Below, piece by piece: positions 35,851 to 44,029 of a stretch of 64,000 bases of DNA (positions within the stretch are counted from its first letter, which is position 1; every line of letters starts with the position of its first letter). The stretch is from Peptoniphilus obesi ph1. Lineage in GTDB: Bacteria; Bacillota; Clostridia; Tissierellales; Peptoniphilaceae. The stretch is taken from contig NZ_HE978581.1 of NCBI RefSeq assembly GCF_000311865.1, positions 94,549 through 158,548 of the forward strand. The letters are read 5' to 3'. The notes beneath the pieces are model-generated. The model was not told the origin of the DNA and searched no databases. It saw only the letters and a program-made list of their open reading frames with translations. Position numbers and translations under genes: made by a program.

Positions 35851-37305
35851 TTAATATTTAATTTCTTCAATTAAATTTATAAGAAAATTAAATACATTAG
35901 CTACTGATTCTATTTCTAAATTTTCGCCTGGAGAGTGAACATTGTGCATTGAAGGACCAAAAGATATCATATCAATATCTCCTATTACATCTGCAAGTAT
36001 TGCACATTCTAGGCCTGCATGAATAGATTCAATTTTTAGCTGGCTTCTAGTTAATTCTCTATAGACATCAATAGACAAGTCTCTGATCCTAGAATTGTTT
36101 TTATATTCCCATGCAGGATAGTTGTTAGAAATCTTATATCCAGCTTGGCAAAGCTCTGCTATAATCCTATTTCTTCTAGCTATATCATCTTTTAGTGACT
36201 CGAGCTCAGCCCTAAGTGAATTGTGGATAATTATTTGGTCTTCTGTAGATTCTATAATTCCTATATTAGAAGATGCTCCTACAAGACCTTCTATATTATC
36301 ACTCATTCTATCTACTCCATTAGGAATAATATTTAAAGCTTTTATAAGATTATTAGATAAGTTTTTATTTAAAGCTTTATCACAAGCATCAGATTTTTCA
36401 AAATTTAGTCTTACATCTGGGTCAATGTTTCCATATTCTTTAACAAAGTCCCTATTTAGGCTAACAATTTCATCTTGAATTTTTCTTATGTCAGAATCTA
36501 AAACTCCTATAATAGCTCTTGAACTTCTTGGAATAGCATTTTCCTTGCTTCCTCCATATATATCTATTAATAAGATATCAAATTTATTAAACAAAGAATC
36601 TAAACTTCTTGCAAGTAATTTATTTGCATTTGCAAGTCCTTTATTGATTTCTTGTCCAGAATGTCCGCCCTTTAGTCCAGAAATTATTAATTGATAAAAT
36701 TGTCTTTCTTCTTTGATATCAATATATTTTTTATCAAAAATAATATTTTCTCTTTGTCCGCAAGCACAAGAAACACAAGCAACTCCTTCACTCTCAGAAT
36801 CAAGATTTATAAGAGTTTTTGCCTCTAATTTACTTCCGTCTAGGTTTTTTGCACCAACCATTCCAGTCTCTTCAGTTGCTGTAAAAAGAGCCTCAATTTT
36901 TGGATGTTTATATTCATCAGATTCTAATATAGCCAAAATCATTGCAACAGCAATTCCATTATCAGCACCTAATGTAGTTTCCTTAGCAATAATTTTATTA
37001 TCTTCTACAGTGAACTTAATTGGATCAGTATCAAAATTAAAATCTGAACCATCAAGCTTTTCACAAACCATATCAGTGTGGCCTTGTAATATTATTGCTT
37101 CCTTGTCTTCATAACCAGGACTAGCTTCTTTTTTTATTATTACATTATTATATTTATCATCATAGTATTCAAATCCATGATCTTTAGCAAAATTTATTAA
37201 GAAATCTTTAATTTTTTCTTCTTTAAAAGAGCATCTAGGAATTTTTGTAATTTCTTCAAAATAATAAAAAACTCTTTTGGGTTCTAAGTTTTCTAGCTTT
37301 CCCAT
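35851..37305 (-). CDS. pepD: Aminoacyl-histidine dipeptidase (PepD, M20C)
   Basis: A 484-residue zinc di-metallopeptidase of the M20 family that cleaves Xaa-His and other dipeptides in the cytosol. Metal-site motifs: QGHTDMVCE (near 78-86), LGADNGIAVAM (near 116), ATEETGMVGA (near 147) and the C-terminal IHAGLECA. The dimerisation domain region SGLKGGHSGQEI is present. GGAGG before the ATG. Likely used to feed on peptides, which suits an asaccharolytic or weakly fermentative coccus. Confidence 0.93.
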   Translation of the reverse strand: MGKLENLEPKRVFYYFEEITKIPRCSFKEEKIKDFLINFAKDHGFEYYDDKYNNVIIKKEASPGYEDKEAIILQGHTDMVCEKLDGSDFNFDTDPIKFTVEDNKIIAKETTLGADNGIAVAMILAILESDEYKHPKIEALFTATEETGMVGAKNLDGSKLEAKTLINLDSESEGVACVSCACGQRENIIFDKKYIDIKEERQFYQLIISGLKGGHSGQEINKGLANANKLLARSLDSLFNKFDILLIDIYGGSKENAIPRSSRAIIGVLDSDIRKIQDEIVSLNRDFVKEYGNIDPDVRLNFEKSDACDKALNKNLSNNLIKALNIIPNGVDRMSDNIEGLVGASSNIGIIESTEDQIIIHNSLRAELESLKDDIARRNRIIAELCQAGYKISNNYPAWEYKNNSRIRDLSIDVYRELTRSQLKIESIHAGLECAILADVIGDIDMISFGPSMHNVHSPGENLEIESVANVFNFLINLIEEIKY

Positions 37306-37320
37306 TTTTCCTCCTAAAAA

Positions 37321-37794
37321 TTAGTCAAGTTTGATATGGCAATAGCCATTTGGATTTTTCTTAAGATAGTCTTGATGGTATTCTTCTGCAGGATAAAAGT
37401 TTTTAATTCTTAAAACTTCTGTAAGAATATCTTTCTTATAATTGTTTTTTATACTATCTATATAAGAATTAATAATTTCAAGGTCCTCATCTTCATTATA
37501 ATATATTCCAGTTCTGTATTGACTTCCAATGTCATTTCCCTGTCTATTTAATAAAGTCGGATCAATTACTAAAAATAATTTTTCCAATAAATTTTCTAAA
37601 CTTATTATATTCTCATCATAGATAATCTTTACTGTTTCTGCTGAGTCCGTCATCCCGCTACAAACTAATTCATAGCTTGGATTTTCAACTTTGGAGTTTG
37701 CATAACCAACTTCTGTATCGGTTACTCCCTCTATTCTTGAAAAATATTCTTCAATTCCCCAAAAACAACCACCAGCAAAATAAATATCTTTCAT
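37321..37794 (-). CDS. msrA: Peptide-methionine (S)-S-oxide reductase
   Basis: MsrA repairs oxidised methionine. 157 residues with the active-site motif [11 protein letters not shown] (near 8-18), [15 protein letters not shown] and YRTGIYY. The last residues lack the usual recycling cysteines, but a cysteine occurs near the C-terminus (GYCHIKLD). It begins one base after the RelA-like gene stop and 15 bases before pepD. Confidence 0.95.
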   Translation of the reverse strand: MKDIYFAGGCFWGIEEYFSRIEGVTDTEVGYANSKVENPSYELVCSGMTDSAETVKIIYDENIISLENLLEKLFLVIDPTLLNRQGNDIGSQYRTGIYYNEDEDLEIINSYIDSIKNNYKKDILTEVLRIKNFYPAEEYHQDYLKKNPNGYCHIKLD

Positions 37795-37795
37795 T

Positions 37796-39136
37796 TTAAT
37801 AATCCACCATTCTTTTCTTAAATCTTAGTTTTAAAACATCAACGCTAAGATAGCTGATATCTTTTAATCTCAATTGAATAAATTCATTTTCTATATCTTT
37901 TAAAGCATCTTCAACTAAATAATTTAAAGATTTATTCTTTTTAAAGTTTTCATAAACTATATCAAGTACATAATCTTCGATTTCATTTTCTTCATCAAAA
38001 TCATACTTGAAAAGGTCAAAATATTTTATAAATAGAAGAGAATATTTTGATCTTATGAAATTCAAAAAATCTATAGTAGATTCATAGTAGCTTACATTTT
38101 CCATTTGACAGATTATTTTTAATATCAAATTCCATGTAAAATCTCTACTTGATAAATAAATAATTACATCCAAAATATTTTGTGTGAATTTATCTGAAAA
38201 CTTGATAGTGTCTTCAAATTTGATATTATCACGCATTGAAATCTCATCAGAACTTATTTCATTTATCCTATTTATTAACTTTACAAAGTTTTCACCATAA
38301 GATAACTCTTTTTTCTTGGCAGCTGTTAATTGTAAAAACTCAACTATTACATCAGTACAATGTTTAAAGTTAAATACAAATCCAAGCTCATTTTTAATCT
38401 TTTCACTGTAAACATCATGAATTATCTTAGATAATAAATGATTAATCTGCGTATTAGCTGATACAACAGCACTAGCATCTAAGTTTGATACATGCTCATA
38501 TAGTAATAAAAGCTGTTTATCAATCATGTATAGGGAATCCTTGATAGTTGCCATAATTTCTCTGAAAAATTTTTCATCAATCATATAGTTATAATTTTTA
38601 TATAAGATTTTATGGTCAATTTCTCCCCAAAATACATTTACCATTGACTTTATTTGCAACTCAAAATTAAAATGATTTTTCCCATACTTATACTTACAAT
38701 CAATCTTGTAAATCTCAAACCCATTATTTTGAATTTGAGGTTGGCGATCACTCAGTTTTAAAGATATGGGAGAATTTTCATCATTTTTAAAGTAACCATT
38801 ACCCTGGTCGACATTATAAGTCTTCTTTATTAACTCATAAATTTCAGTTTCATCTTTTATAAATCTACATTCAATCCTAATACCAATCAAATCAGACATG
38901 TTCATTATCATAGAATTGACATCTTCATACTCAAGATAAAAGTTGTTTTTTATTATTTTTTCTTTAAAAGATTTCTCAGACTTTATTCTATAACTCACAT
39001 TCATAAAATTATCATATTGAGAAAGTGAGTTTTTTAAAGATTTTACAGTTTTTCTTGCTATCTGATCAAATATATTTCTATAAGTTCTAAGTGCAACTAT
39101 TCCCTCATCAACAAACTCAAAAAGTTCATTTTGCAT
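37796..39136 (-). CDS. Degenerate RelA/SpoT synthetase-domain protein
   Basis: About 446 residues. The first 200 follow the (p)ppGpp synthetase fold: [14 protein letters not shown] (near 48-61), [13 protein letters not shown] (near 81-93), [18 protein letters not shown] (near 159-176), keeping the ExQ glutamate. The usual nucleotide-stacking block (consensus NGYRSLH) is replaced by NNGFEIYKI, so the conserved Tyr and His are missing. There is no HD hydrolase, TGS or ACT domain; the C-terminal half is helical and unassigned. Synthetase activity is doubtful. ATG 39136 follows AGGAGGT; seven upstream codons are in frame but unsupported. Confidence 0.75.
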   Translation of the reverse strand: MQNELFEFVDEGIVALRTYRNIFDQIARKTVKSLKNSLSQYDNFMNVSYRIKSEKSFKEKIIKNNFYLEYEDVNSMIMNMSDLIGIRIECRFIKDETEIYELIKKTYNVDQGNGYFKNDENSPISLKLSDRQPQIQNNGFEIYKIDCKYKYGKNHFNFELQIKSMVNVFWGEIDHKILYKNYNYMIDEKFFREIMATIKDSLYMIDKQLLLLYEHVSNLDASAVVSANTQINHLLSKIIHDVYSEKIKNELGFVFNFKHCTDVIVEFLQLTAAKKKELSYGENFVKLINRINEISSDEISMRDNIKFEDTIKFSDKFTQNILDVIIYLSSRDFTWNLILKIICQMENVSYYESTIDFLNFIRSKYSLLFIKYFDLFKYDFDEENEIEDYVLDIVYENFKKNKSLNYLVEDALKDIENEFIQLRLKDISYLSVDVLKLRFKKRMVDY

Positions 39137-39175
39137 TTGACGACCTCCTAATAGCATACTGACTATTAGTTATTC

Positions 39176-39946
39176 TTAGTCATTTTTTAAATCTTTCTTT
39201 TCTATTTTGTATTTGTTTTGTAGATCTCTAATCTTGTCTACATAAGCTGTTTGTTCTTTTAATCTTCTTAAATCAGAATATACTTCTTGTTTTACTTCAG
39301 AAAGAGTATGCTTTTTAGCTTCATTTTTCTTGTTTAATCTAATTATATGATACCCAAAATCTGTTTTTACTGGGTCAGAAATTTCTCCTTCTTTTAAATC
39401 AAAGGCTATTTCTTCAAATTCTGGAACCATAGTTCCTCTTCCAAAGTCGCCTAGGTTACCACCATTTTGTTTTGATGGACAAGTTGAATATTCTCTTGCT
39501 AAATCTTCAAAATTTTCTCCTGAACTTAATTTTGCCTTAACTTCGTTAGCTTTTTCTTCGTCATCAACTAGAATATGAGATGCATTTATTGTTTCATCTT
39601 TATCAAATTTTTCAGCATATTGATTATAATATTCTTCAACTTCTTTATCTGTTGGGTCTATGCTTTCTATTAATTTTCCAAGAGCATAAGTTGTAAGAAG
39701 AGAGTTTTCTGTCTTTTTTAAGATTTTTTGATAGTCTTCTTCTTTGTCATAACCTTGTTCTTTTGCATCTAGGAATAAAAGTTGTTTATAAATTAATTCA
39801 TCAAGTATTTCTTCAGAAACTTCTTGACCTGATTCTTGATGAAAATGTTGTTGAAGTTGAGGATTTAATCCTCCCATAAAAATTAAATAATCTTCGTATG
39901 TTATTTCGTGATCTCCAACTTTTGCAATTACTTCGTATTTGTTCAT
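39176..39946 (-). CDS. Parvulin-type peptidyl-prolyl isomerase, no signal peptide
   Basis: 256 residues: an N-terminal SurA/trigger-like helical domain, a parvulin domain (near 118-212: INASHILVDDEEKA, GENFEDLAREYSTCPSKQNGG, GYHIIRL) and a C-terminal helix. The N-terminus MNKYEVIAKVGDHEITYEDY has no signal peptide or lipobox, so unlike PrsA it should stay in the cytosol. It lies directly after the csp terminator with room only for a ribosome binding site, so it depends on readthrough or a promoter inside csp. Confidence 0.88.
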   Translation of the reverse strand: MNKYEVIAKVGDHEITYEDYLIFMGGLNPQLQQHFHQESGQEVSEEILDELIYKQLLFLDAKEQGYDKEEDYQKILKKTENSLLTTYALGKLIESIDPTDKEVEEYYNQYAEKFDKDETINASHILVDDEEKANEVKAKLSSGENFEDLAREYSTCPSKQNGGNLGDFGRGTMVPEFEEIAFDLKEGEISDPVKTDFGYHIIRLNKKNEAKKHTLSEVKQEVYSDLRRLKEQTAYVDKIRDLQNKYKIEKKDLKND

Positions 39947-39957
39947 TATTAACCTCC

Positions 39958-39982
39958 AATAAAAAAAGCAGCCTTAGCTGCT
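39958..39982 (-). terminator. Terminator between csp and the parvulin operon
   Basis: AGCAGC and GCTGCT arms with a TAAG loop (39967-39982), then seven T on the minus strand. The T tract ends four bases before the GGAGGT of the parvulin gene, so there is no space for a separate promoter downstream. Confidence 0.88.
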
Positions 39983-39988
39983 CTTATC

Positions 39989-40186
39989 TTATAAAATTAC
40001 TATATTCTCAGCTTGAGGGCCTTTTTCACTATCTACAACATCAAATTCAACTTCTTGATTTTCTTCTAATGTTTTAAATCCTTCTTTTTGAATTTTAGAA
40101 AAATGAGCGAATACATCATTTCCTTCTTCAGTTGTAATAAAACCAAATCCCTTTTCACTATTAAACCATTTAACTTTACCTTTCAT
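39989..40186 (-). CDS. csp: Cold shock protein (CspA family)
   Basis: 65-residue single-stranded nucleic acid chaperone with both RNA-binding motifs: KGFGFIT (RNP1) and DVFAHFS (RNP2), starting [19 protein letters not shown] precedes the ATG. The leader from its promoter is about 90 bases, in keeping with the long thermosensitive leaders of cold shock genes. A terminator follows, with partial readthrough likely into the parvulin operon. Confidence 0.96.
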   Translation of the reverse strand: MKGKVKWFNSEKGFGFITTEEGNDVFAHFSKIQKEGFKTLEENQEVEFDVVDSEKGPQAENIVIL

Positions 40187-40284
40187 TTAATCCTCCTTAA
40201 AATACTTCAATCCTTTGTAAATGTAGAGTGTTCAAATAAAAGACAAGCTAAGCATTTTCAAATTCATAAAGTTGATCAACTAGT

Positions 40285-40312
40285 ATTATATCATAATGGG
40301 TTAATTATTCAA
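40285..40312 (-). promoter_or_regulatory. Promoter and leader of csp
   Basis: TTGAAT (40307-40312), a 16-base spacer and TATAAT (40285-40290) with a TGA extension on the minus strand. The -35 box lies within the last codons of the thioesterase gene. Just downstream the leader holds the perfect palindrome GTTGATCAAC (40271-40280). Confidence 0.75.
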
Positions 40313-41017
40313 ACATTTAAATTTTAAAGAAGCTTTCGAGTTTGTATTTTCAGTTTTTATTTCAAAATATGAATAAGTATCATTACTATAAACTCCTACA
40401 CTTTCTCCTTTTTTAATTTCCTTATTATATATGAGATTTATATCGGATATAAATTTGTCTTCTAAAATTTCTTCTGGGATTGCATCAAATATCCATGAAA
40501 AATAAACACTATTATTTACGTGTTTATTATAATCTATGTCTGATTTTCTAACATCAAAACTTGCAAGTTTTTTTATATCTTTTACTGGATCTATTCTTTC
40601 AATTTCTGAAAAATTTCTTTTTTCATAAATATCATACAAATCAATTATATCTTTACCAAGCCTAACAGGTTTCTTATTTTTAATATCAATTAATAAAAAC
40701 ACGGCTGTTGCTTTAAATAATAATTTTTCATTTTTATCATAGCAAGCAAACTCTCTATATGAATATATTTTATCAAACCCACTTGGCCAAGTTTTGATTT
40801 TAATTATTTCATTTTCTTTAATTTCTCTATTAAAATTTATTTTCCACTTATAAATTATCCAAGTTAAATTATTTTCATAGATAATATCTTGATAACTGTG
40901 CCCTTTTTCTTCAAATTCACAATCTGATGTCATAAGGCATAAATTAACCAGATAATTAATAAGTAATTTCCCCTTGTGACATAAAAAGCTAGGAACTTTA
41001 TAAATTTTTTCGTACAA
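40301..41017 (-). CDS. Acyl-ACP thioesterase
   Basis: 238 residues with two hotdog-fold halves, as in bacterial relatives of plant FatA/FatB. Blocks typical of the family: NNLTWIIYKWKINFNR, IKIKTWPSGFDKIYSYREF and the second-half SDIDYNKHVNNSVYFSWIFD with the catalytic Asn/His region. It should release free fatty acids from acyl-ACP. TTG start at 41017 with AGGAGTGAT upstream. It is alone, divergent from glmS, with csp following on the same strand. Confidence 0.87.
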   Translation of the reverse strand: MYEKIYKVPSFLCHKGKLLINYLVNLCLMTSDCEFEEKGHSYQDIIYENNLTWIIYKWKINFNREIKENEIIKIKTWPSGFDKIYSYREFACYDKNEKLLFKATAVFLLIDIKNKKPVRLGKDIIDLYDIYEKRNFSEIERIDPVKDIKKLASFDVRKSDIDYNKHVNNSVYFSWIFDAIPEEILEDKFISDINLIYNKEIKKGESVGVYSNDTYSYFEIKTENTNSKASLKFKCLNN

Positions 41018-41041
41018 AATATCACTCCTAATCTTGGACTA

Positions 41042-41050
41042 ATTATAGCA
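41042..41050 (-). promoter_or_regulatory. Extended -10 element of the thioesterase gene
   Basis: The minus strand reads TGCTATAAT about 25 bases before the TTG start. A TTGCTA lies 19 bases further upstream, which is long spacing, so the extended -10 probably dominates. Confidence 0.5.
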
Positions 41051-41073
41051 TAGCAAGTCTTATATTTAGCAAG

Positions 41074-41102
41074 TTTACACACTTTTTTTATTATGTTATA
41101 AT
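41074..41102 (+). promoter_or_regulatory. Promoter of glmS
   Basis: TTTACA (41074-41079), a 17-base spacer and TATAAT (41097-41102) with a TGT extension. Transcription should begin about 20 bases before the ribozyme cleavage site. Confidence 0.8.
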
Positions 41103-41126
41103 TCAAAAAAGAGAAAAAATTAAAAT

Positions 41127-41262
41127 AAGCGCCAGGTCCTTATGGGATGACGAGGAGTGAAGTTATCGAAATATTCGGCGGATGCTTCAAAGGTCTCACA
41201 GCCTCAGTATTCTTTAAAAAATAAGAGAAATTTTATAACAAAGAGGATACAGTGATCTCTTA
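41127..41262 (+). ncRNA. glmS ribozyme (glucosamine-6-phosphate-activated)
   Basis: The glmS leader contains the conserved ribozyme core: AAGCGCCAGG at the 5' end, GACGAGGAG, AGTTATCGAAAT, TTCGGCGGATGCT and the terminal GGATACAGTGATCTCT. Self-cleavage is expected between A41128 and G41129. Established role: glucosamine 6-phosphate acts as cofactor, the mRNA cuts itself, and the 5'-hydroxyl product is degraded, which gives feedback control of GlmS. The peripheral P1/P2 loops are short here. The ribosome binding site GGAGG of glmS lies 15 bases past its end. Confidence 0.95.
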
Positions 41263-41286
41263 ATATAAAAAATATGGAGGTACAAT

Positions 41287-43113
41287 ATGTGCGGAATTGT
41301 AGGATATTGTGGCAAAAAAAATGCTACTGATATTATTATTCATGGCCTTAAAAATTTAGAATATAGAGGCTATGATTCAGCAGGTATATCTGTTATTACA
41401 AAAGATAGTATTAAAACAATAAAGAGTGTTGGAAAGTTAGATAAACTTGAAGAAGTTTATAAATCAAATCCAATTAAGGGAAATGTCGGCATTGGCCATA
41501 CTAGATGGGCAACTCACGGAAATGTTAATCTTGAAAATGCCCACCCTCACCTAAATTCTAAAAATACAATTTCTTTAGTACACAACGGAGTGATTGATAA
41601 TTATTTAGAATTAAAGGAAGAATTAGAAAAAGAAGGATACAAATTTAAATCAAAAACTGATACTGAAGTAATAGTTCAATTAATTGATTTTTATTATAAT
41701 GGAAATTTACTTAATGCCGTTTTAAAAACTGTAAAAAGATTAGTTGGATCATATGCTCTAGGCGTAGTTTGTAATGATAATCCAAGTGAACTTATAGCAG
41801 TAAGAAACAATTGTCCTTTAATAGTTGGATTTGCAGAAGATGGATTTATTATATCTTCAGAAATATCTTCTATTATTGAAAATACTAACAAAGTTGTATA
41901 TATGGACAACAAAGAAATTGCTCAATTTAACCTCAATAATACTTATAAGTTTTTTAATTATAATTTAGATGAAATAGAAAAGGAAATAGAAACAATGGAT
42001 CTCAATAAAGACTCTATATCAAAAAATGGTTTTGAACACTATATGCTAAAGGAAATATTCGAACAACCAGATGCCATTAGAAATCTTTTAGATAAGAGAG
42101 TGATTAATGGAAAAATAAATCTTGGTGAATCTTTCTTTACTGCAGAAGAAATTAAAGAATTTGAAAAAATATATATAATTGCTTGTGGAACAGCTTTCCA
42201 TGCTGGAGAAATTGCAAAATTTGCAATTCAAAACTTCACTGGCAGACAGGTTCAAGTAGAAATAGCATCAGAATTTAACTACAATCAAAAATTTGTTGAT
42301 GATAAAACTTTAGCAATTTTTGTAAGTCAATCTGGCGAAACTGCTGATACCTTACTTGCACTAGAAGAAGCTAAAAAACTTTCTGCAAAAACACTTGCAA
42401 TAGTAAATGCACAGAATTCAACTATGACTAAACAAGCTGACAAAGTTATGTATTGCTATTGCGGTCCAGAAATTTCTGTTGCTTCTACAAAAGCTTTTAC
42501 AACTCAATTAATTTTACTTTATCTTCTTGCCCTAGATATGGCAGAAAAATTAGGAACTTTGAGTGAAGATAAAATTAAATCTTACTTAGATGAACTAAAA
42601 ACAATTCCTGAAAGAATAAGTGAAATTCTTGAAAGAAAAGATAATTTTAGAAATATAGCAGAAGAATTAAAAAATCAAGAATCAGTTTTTTATACTGGCA
42701 GAGGAATAGATTTTACTACAGCGAAAGAAGGAGCTCTTAAATTAAAAGAAGTTTCTTATATTCACACAGAAGCTTTTGCTTCAGGCGAATTAAAACACGG
42801 TTCAATAGCTCTTATTGATGATTCAACAAAAGTTATAGCTATAATTAGCCAAGAACACACCGCTAAAAAAACTGCAATAAATCTGGAAGAATTAACTGCA
42901 AGAGGCGCTAGCATATATACAATTACAGATTTTGATGATAATACTATAAAACAAAATTCAAAAGAAGTAATTAAATTTGCAAGAACAACAGACTTCTTTG
43001 CTCCACTTCTATCAGTAATTCCAGCTCAATTAATTGCCTACTACACTTCCCTAGCAAGAGGAAATGATGTAGATAAGCCAAGAAACTTAGCCAAGGCTGT
43101 AACAGTAGAATAA
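41287..43113 (+). CDS. glmS: Glutamine--fructose-6-phosphate aminotransferase (isomerizing)
   Basis: GlmS makes glucosamine 6-phosphate from fructose 6-phosphate and glutamine, the first step towards UDP-GlcNAc. 608 residues: class II glutaminase domain with N-terminal Cys2 (CGIVGYCGKKNATD, GHTRWATHG), then two SIS sugar-isomerase domains (ACGTAFHAG, SQSGETADTL, and C-terminal KPRNLAKAVTVE). Controlled by the ribozyme in its leader. Stands alone; a shared terminator separates it from the convergent histidine kinase gene. Confidence 0.97.
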   Translation: MCGIVGYCGKKNATDIIIHGLKNLEYRGYDSAGISVITKDSIKTIKSVGKLDKLEEVYKSNPIKGNVGIGHTRWATHGNVNLENAHPHLNSKNTISLVHNGVIDNYLELKEELEKEGYKFKSKTDTEVIVQLIDFYYNGNLLNAVLKTVKRLVGSYALGVVCNDNPSELIAVRNNCPLIVGFAEDGFIISSEISSIIENTNKVVYMDNKEIAQFNLNNTYKFFNYNLDEIEKEIETMDLNKDSISKNGFEHYMLKEIFEQPDAIRNLLDKRVINGKINLGESFFTAEEIKEFEKIYIIACGTAFHAGEIAKFAIQNFTGRQVQVEIASEFNYNQKFVDDKTLAIFVSQSGETADTLLALEEAKKLSAKTLAIVNAQNSTMTKQADKVMYCYCGPEISVASTKAFTTQLILLYLLALDMAEKLGTLSEDKIKSYLDELKTIPERISEILERKDNFRNIAEELKNQESVFYTGRGIDFTTAKEGALKLKEVSYIHTEAFASGELKHGSIALIDDSTKVIAIISQEHTAKKTAINLEELTARGASIYTITDFDDNTIKQNSKEVIKFARTTDFFAPLLSVIPAQLIAYYTSLARGNDVDKPRNLAKAVTVE

Positions 43114-43122
43114 GATTAATAT

Positions 43123-43157
43123 AAAAAAGGAGGTAGATAAAACTACTTCCTTTTTTT
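43123..43157. terminator. Bidirectional terminator between glmS and the histidine kinase
   Basis: GGAGGTAG pairs with CTACTTCC (one G-U) around a six-base loop, with A runs before and T runs after. It serves glmS on the plus strand and overlaps the last codons of the kinase gene on the minus strand. Confidence 0.8.
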
Positions 43158-44018
43158 GATGCTTAAATAAAATATATTTTCTTTAACTATTATAGAACTC
43201 TCGCAAGCTAGTTTATCAGCAGCAGATTTTAAAATGCTAAGTCCAAGCCCTGTTGAGTTCTTTCTAGTTGAATCTATAACCTTCATTCTTTCAAATAAAA
43301 AGTCATAGTTGCCATCTTTTAAATCTGTCTTATTTGAAAATATTATTTCAAATTTATTGTTTTTTTCTACAATACTTATTTTATTTGATCCTTTTGAATA
43401 CTTTAGCATGTTATCCATGGCATTATTTATAAGCATTTCAAATAATTTTCTATCAATAACCGTTTCAAATATTTCAATATCTTTTTTTATTTCAAGATCT
43501 TGGCCTGCTTGTTCAAATAAATCATAATAGTTTAAAATAATTTCTATTGTTAGATCAACTAGATTTATATTTTCAAGCTCGCTACTCTCATAATTTGTCA
43601 TTATTGCATATTGGTAGAATTTTTCTATTAATTCTTTTAGCGTCTTACTTCTTCTTGATAAGATGCCAAGGTACTCTTCCTTATTTTTATCATCTTTTTC
43701 AAATAATTCTATATAGCCAATTAAGGATGTAAGAGGAGTCCTTAAATCATGAGATAAATTAGCAAGCAGTTCTTTATGGCTTTTATCTAAATCTTTAATC
43801 TGATTACTCAAATCATTGTTTTCTCTTATTAAATAATTAAATTTATCTAAAATGGAATCAAATTCTTTGCTTTTTAACTCTAAACTAGACTCAGATATAT
43901 CTCGGTTTTTTATTTTATAATCTAAAATTTCTTTTAACTTGTCTATATCCCTTTTGATTCTGTATTCTCTGTAAATTATATAAATAAGAAGTAATATTAT
44001 TATAAAAACTATCTCAAT
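43143..44018 (-). CDS. Sensor histidine kinase with apparent non-standard start codon
   Basis: The frame holds a full kinase core: HisKA with LLANLSHDLRTPLTSLIGY, N box ML-INNAMDNMLKYSKG, and STGLGLSI. It continues upstream without a stop to the end of the permease gene, adding about 69 codons with one membrane helix (IVFIIILLLIYIIYR) and a coiled-coil-like linker. No ATG, GTG or TTG precedes the helix in frame. AAGGGG lies next to an ATT (44018), and an ATA follows at 44012. I propose one of these; the first TTG (43811) would remove membrane helix and linker. About 291 residues; minimal sensor, as in antibiotic-sensing ABC/kinase modules. Confidence 0.72.
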   Translation of the reverse strand: MEIVFIIILLLIYIIYREYRIKRDIDKLKEILDYKIKNRDISESSLELKSKEFDSILDKFNYLIRENNDLSNQIKDLDKSHKELLANLSHDLRTPLTSLIGYIELFEKDDKNKEEYLGILSRRSKTLKELIEKFYQYAIMTNYESSELENINLVDLTIEIILNYYDLFEQAGQDLEIKKDIEIFETVIDRKLFEMLINNAMDNMLKYSKGSNKISIVEKNNKFEIIFSNKTDLKDGNYDFLFERMKVIDSTRKNSTGLGLSILKSAADKLACESSIIVKENIFYLSIKKRK

Positions 44019-44029
44019 CTTCCCCTTTT

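Noticed and set aside
43143-43811. Kinase gene called from the TTG at 43811
   Set aside because: That start lacks a good ribosome binding site and would drop an in-frame membrane helix and linker that continue upstream to the permease stop.
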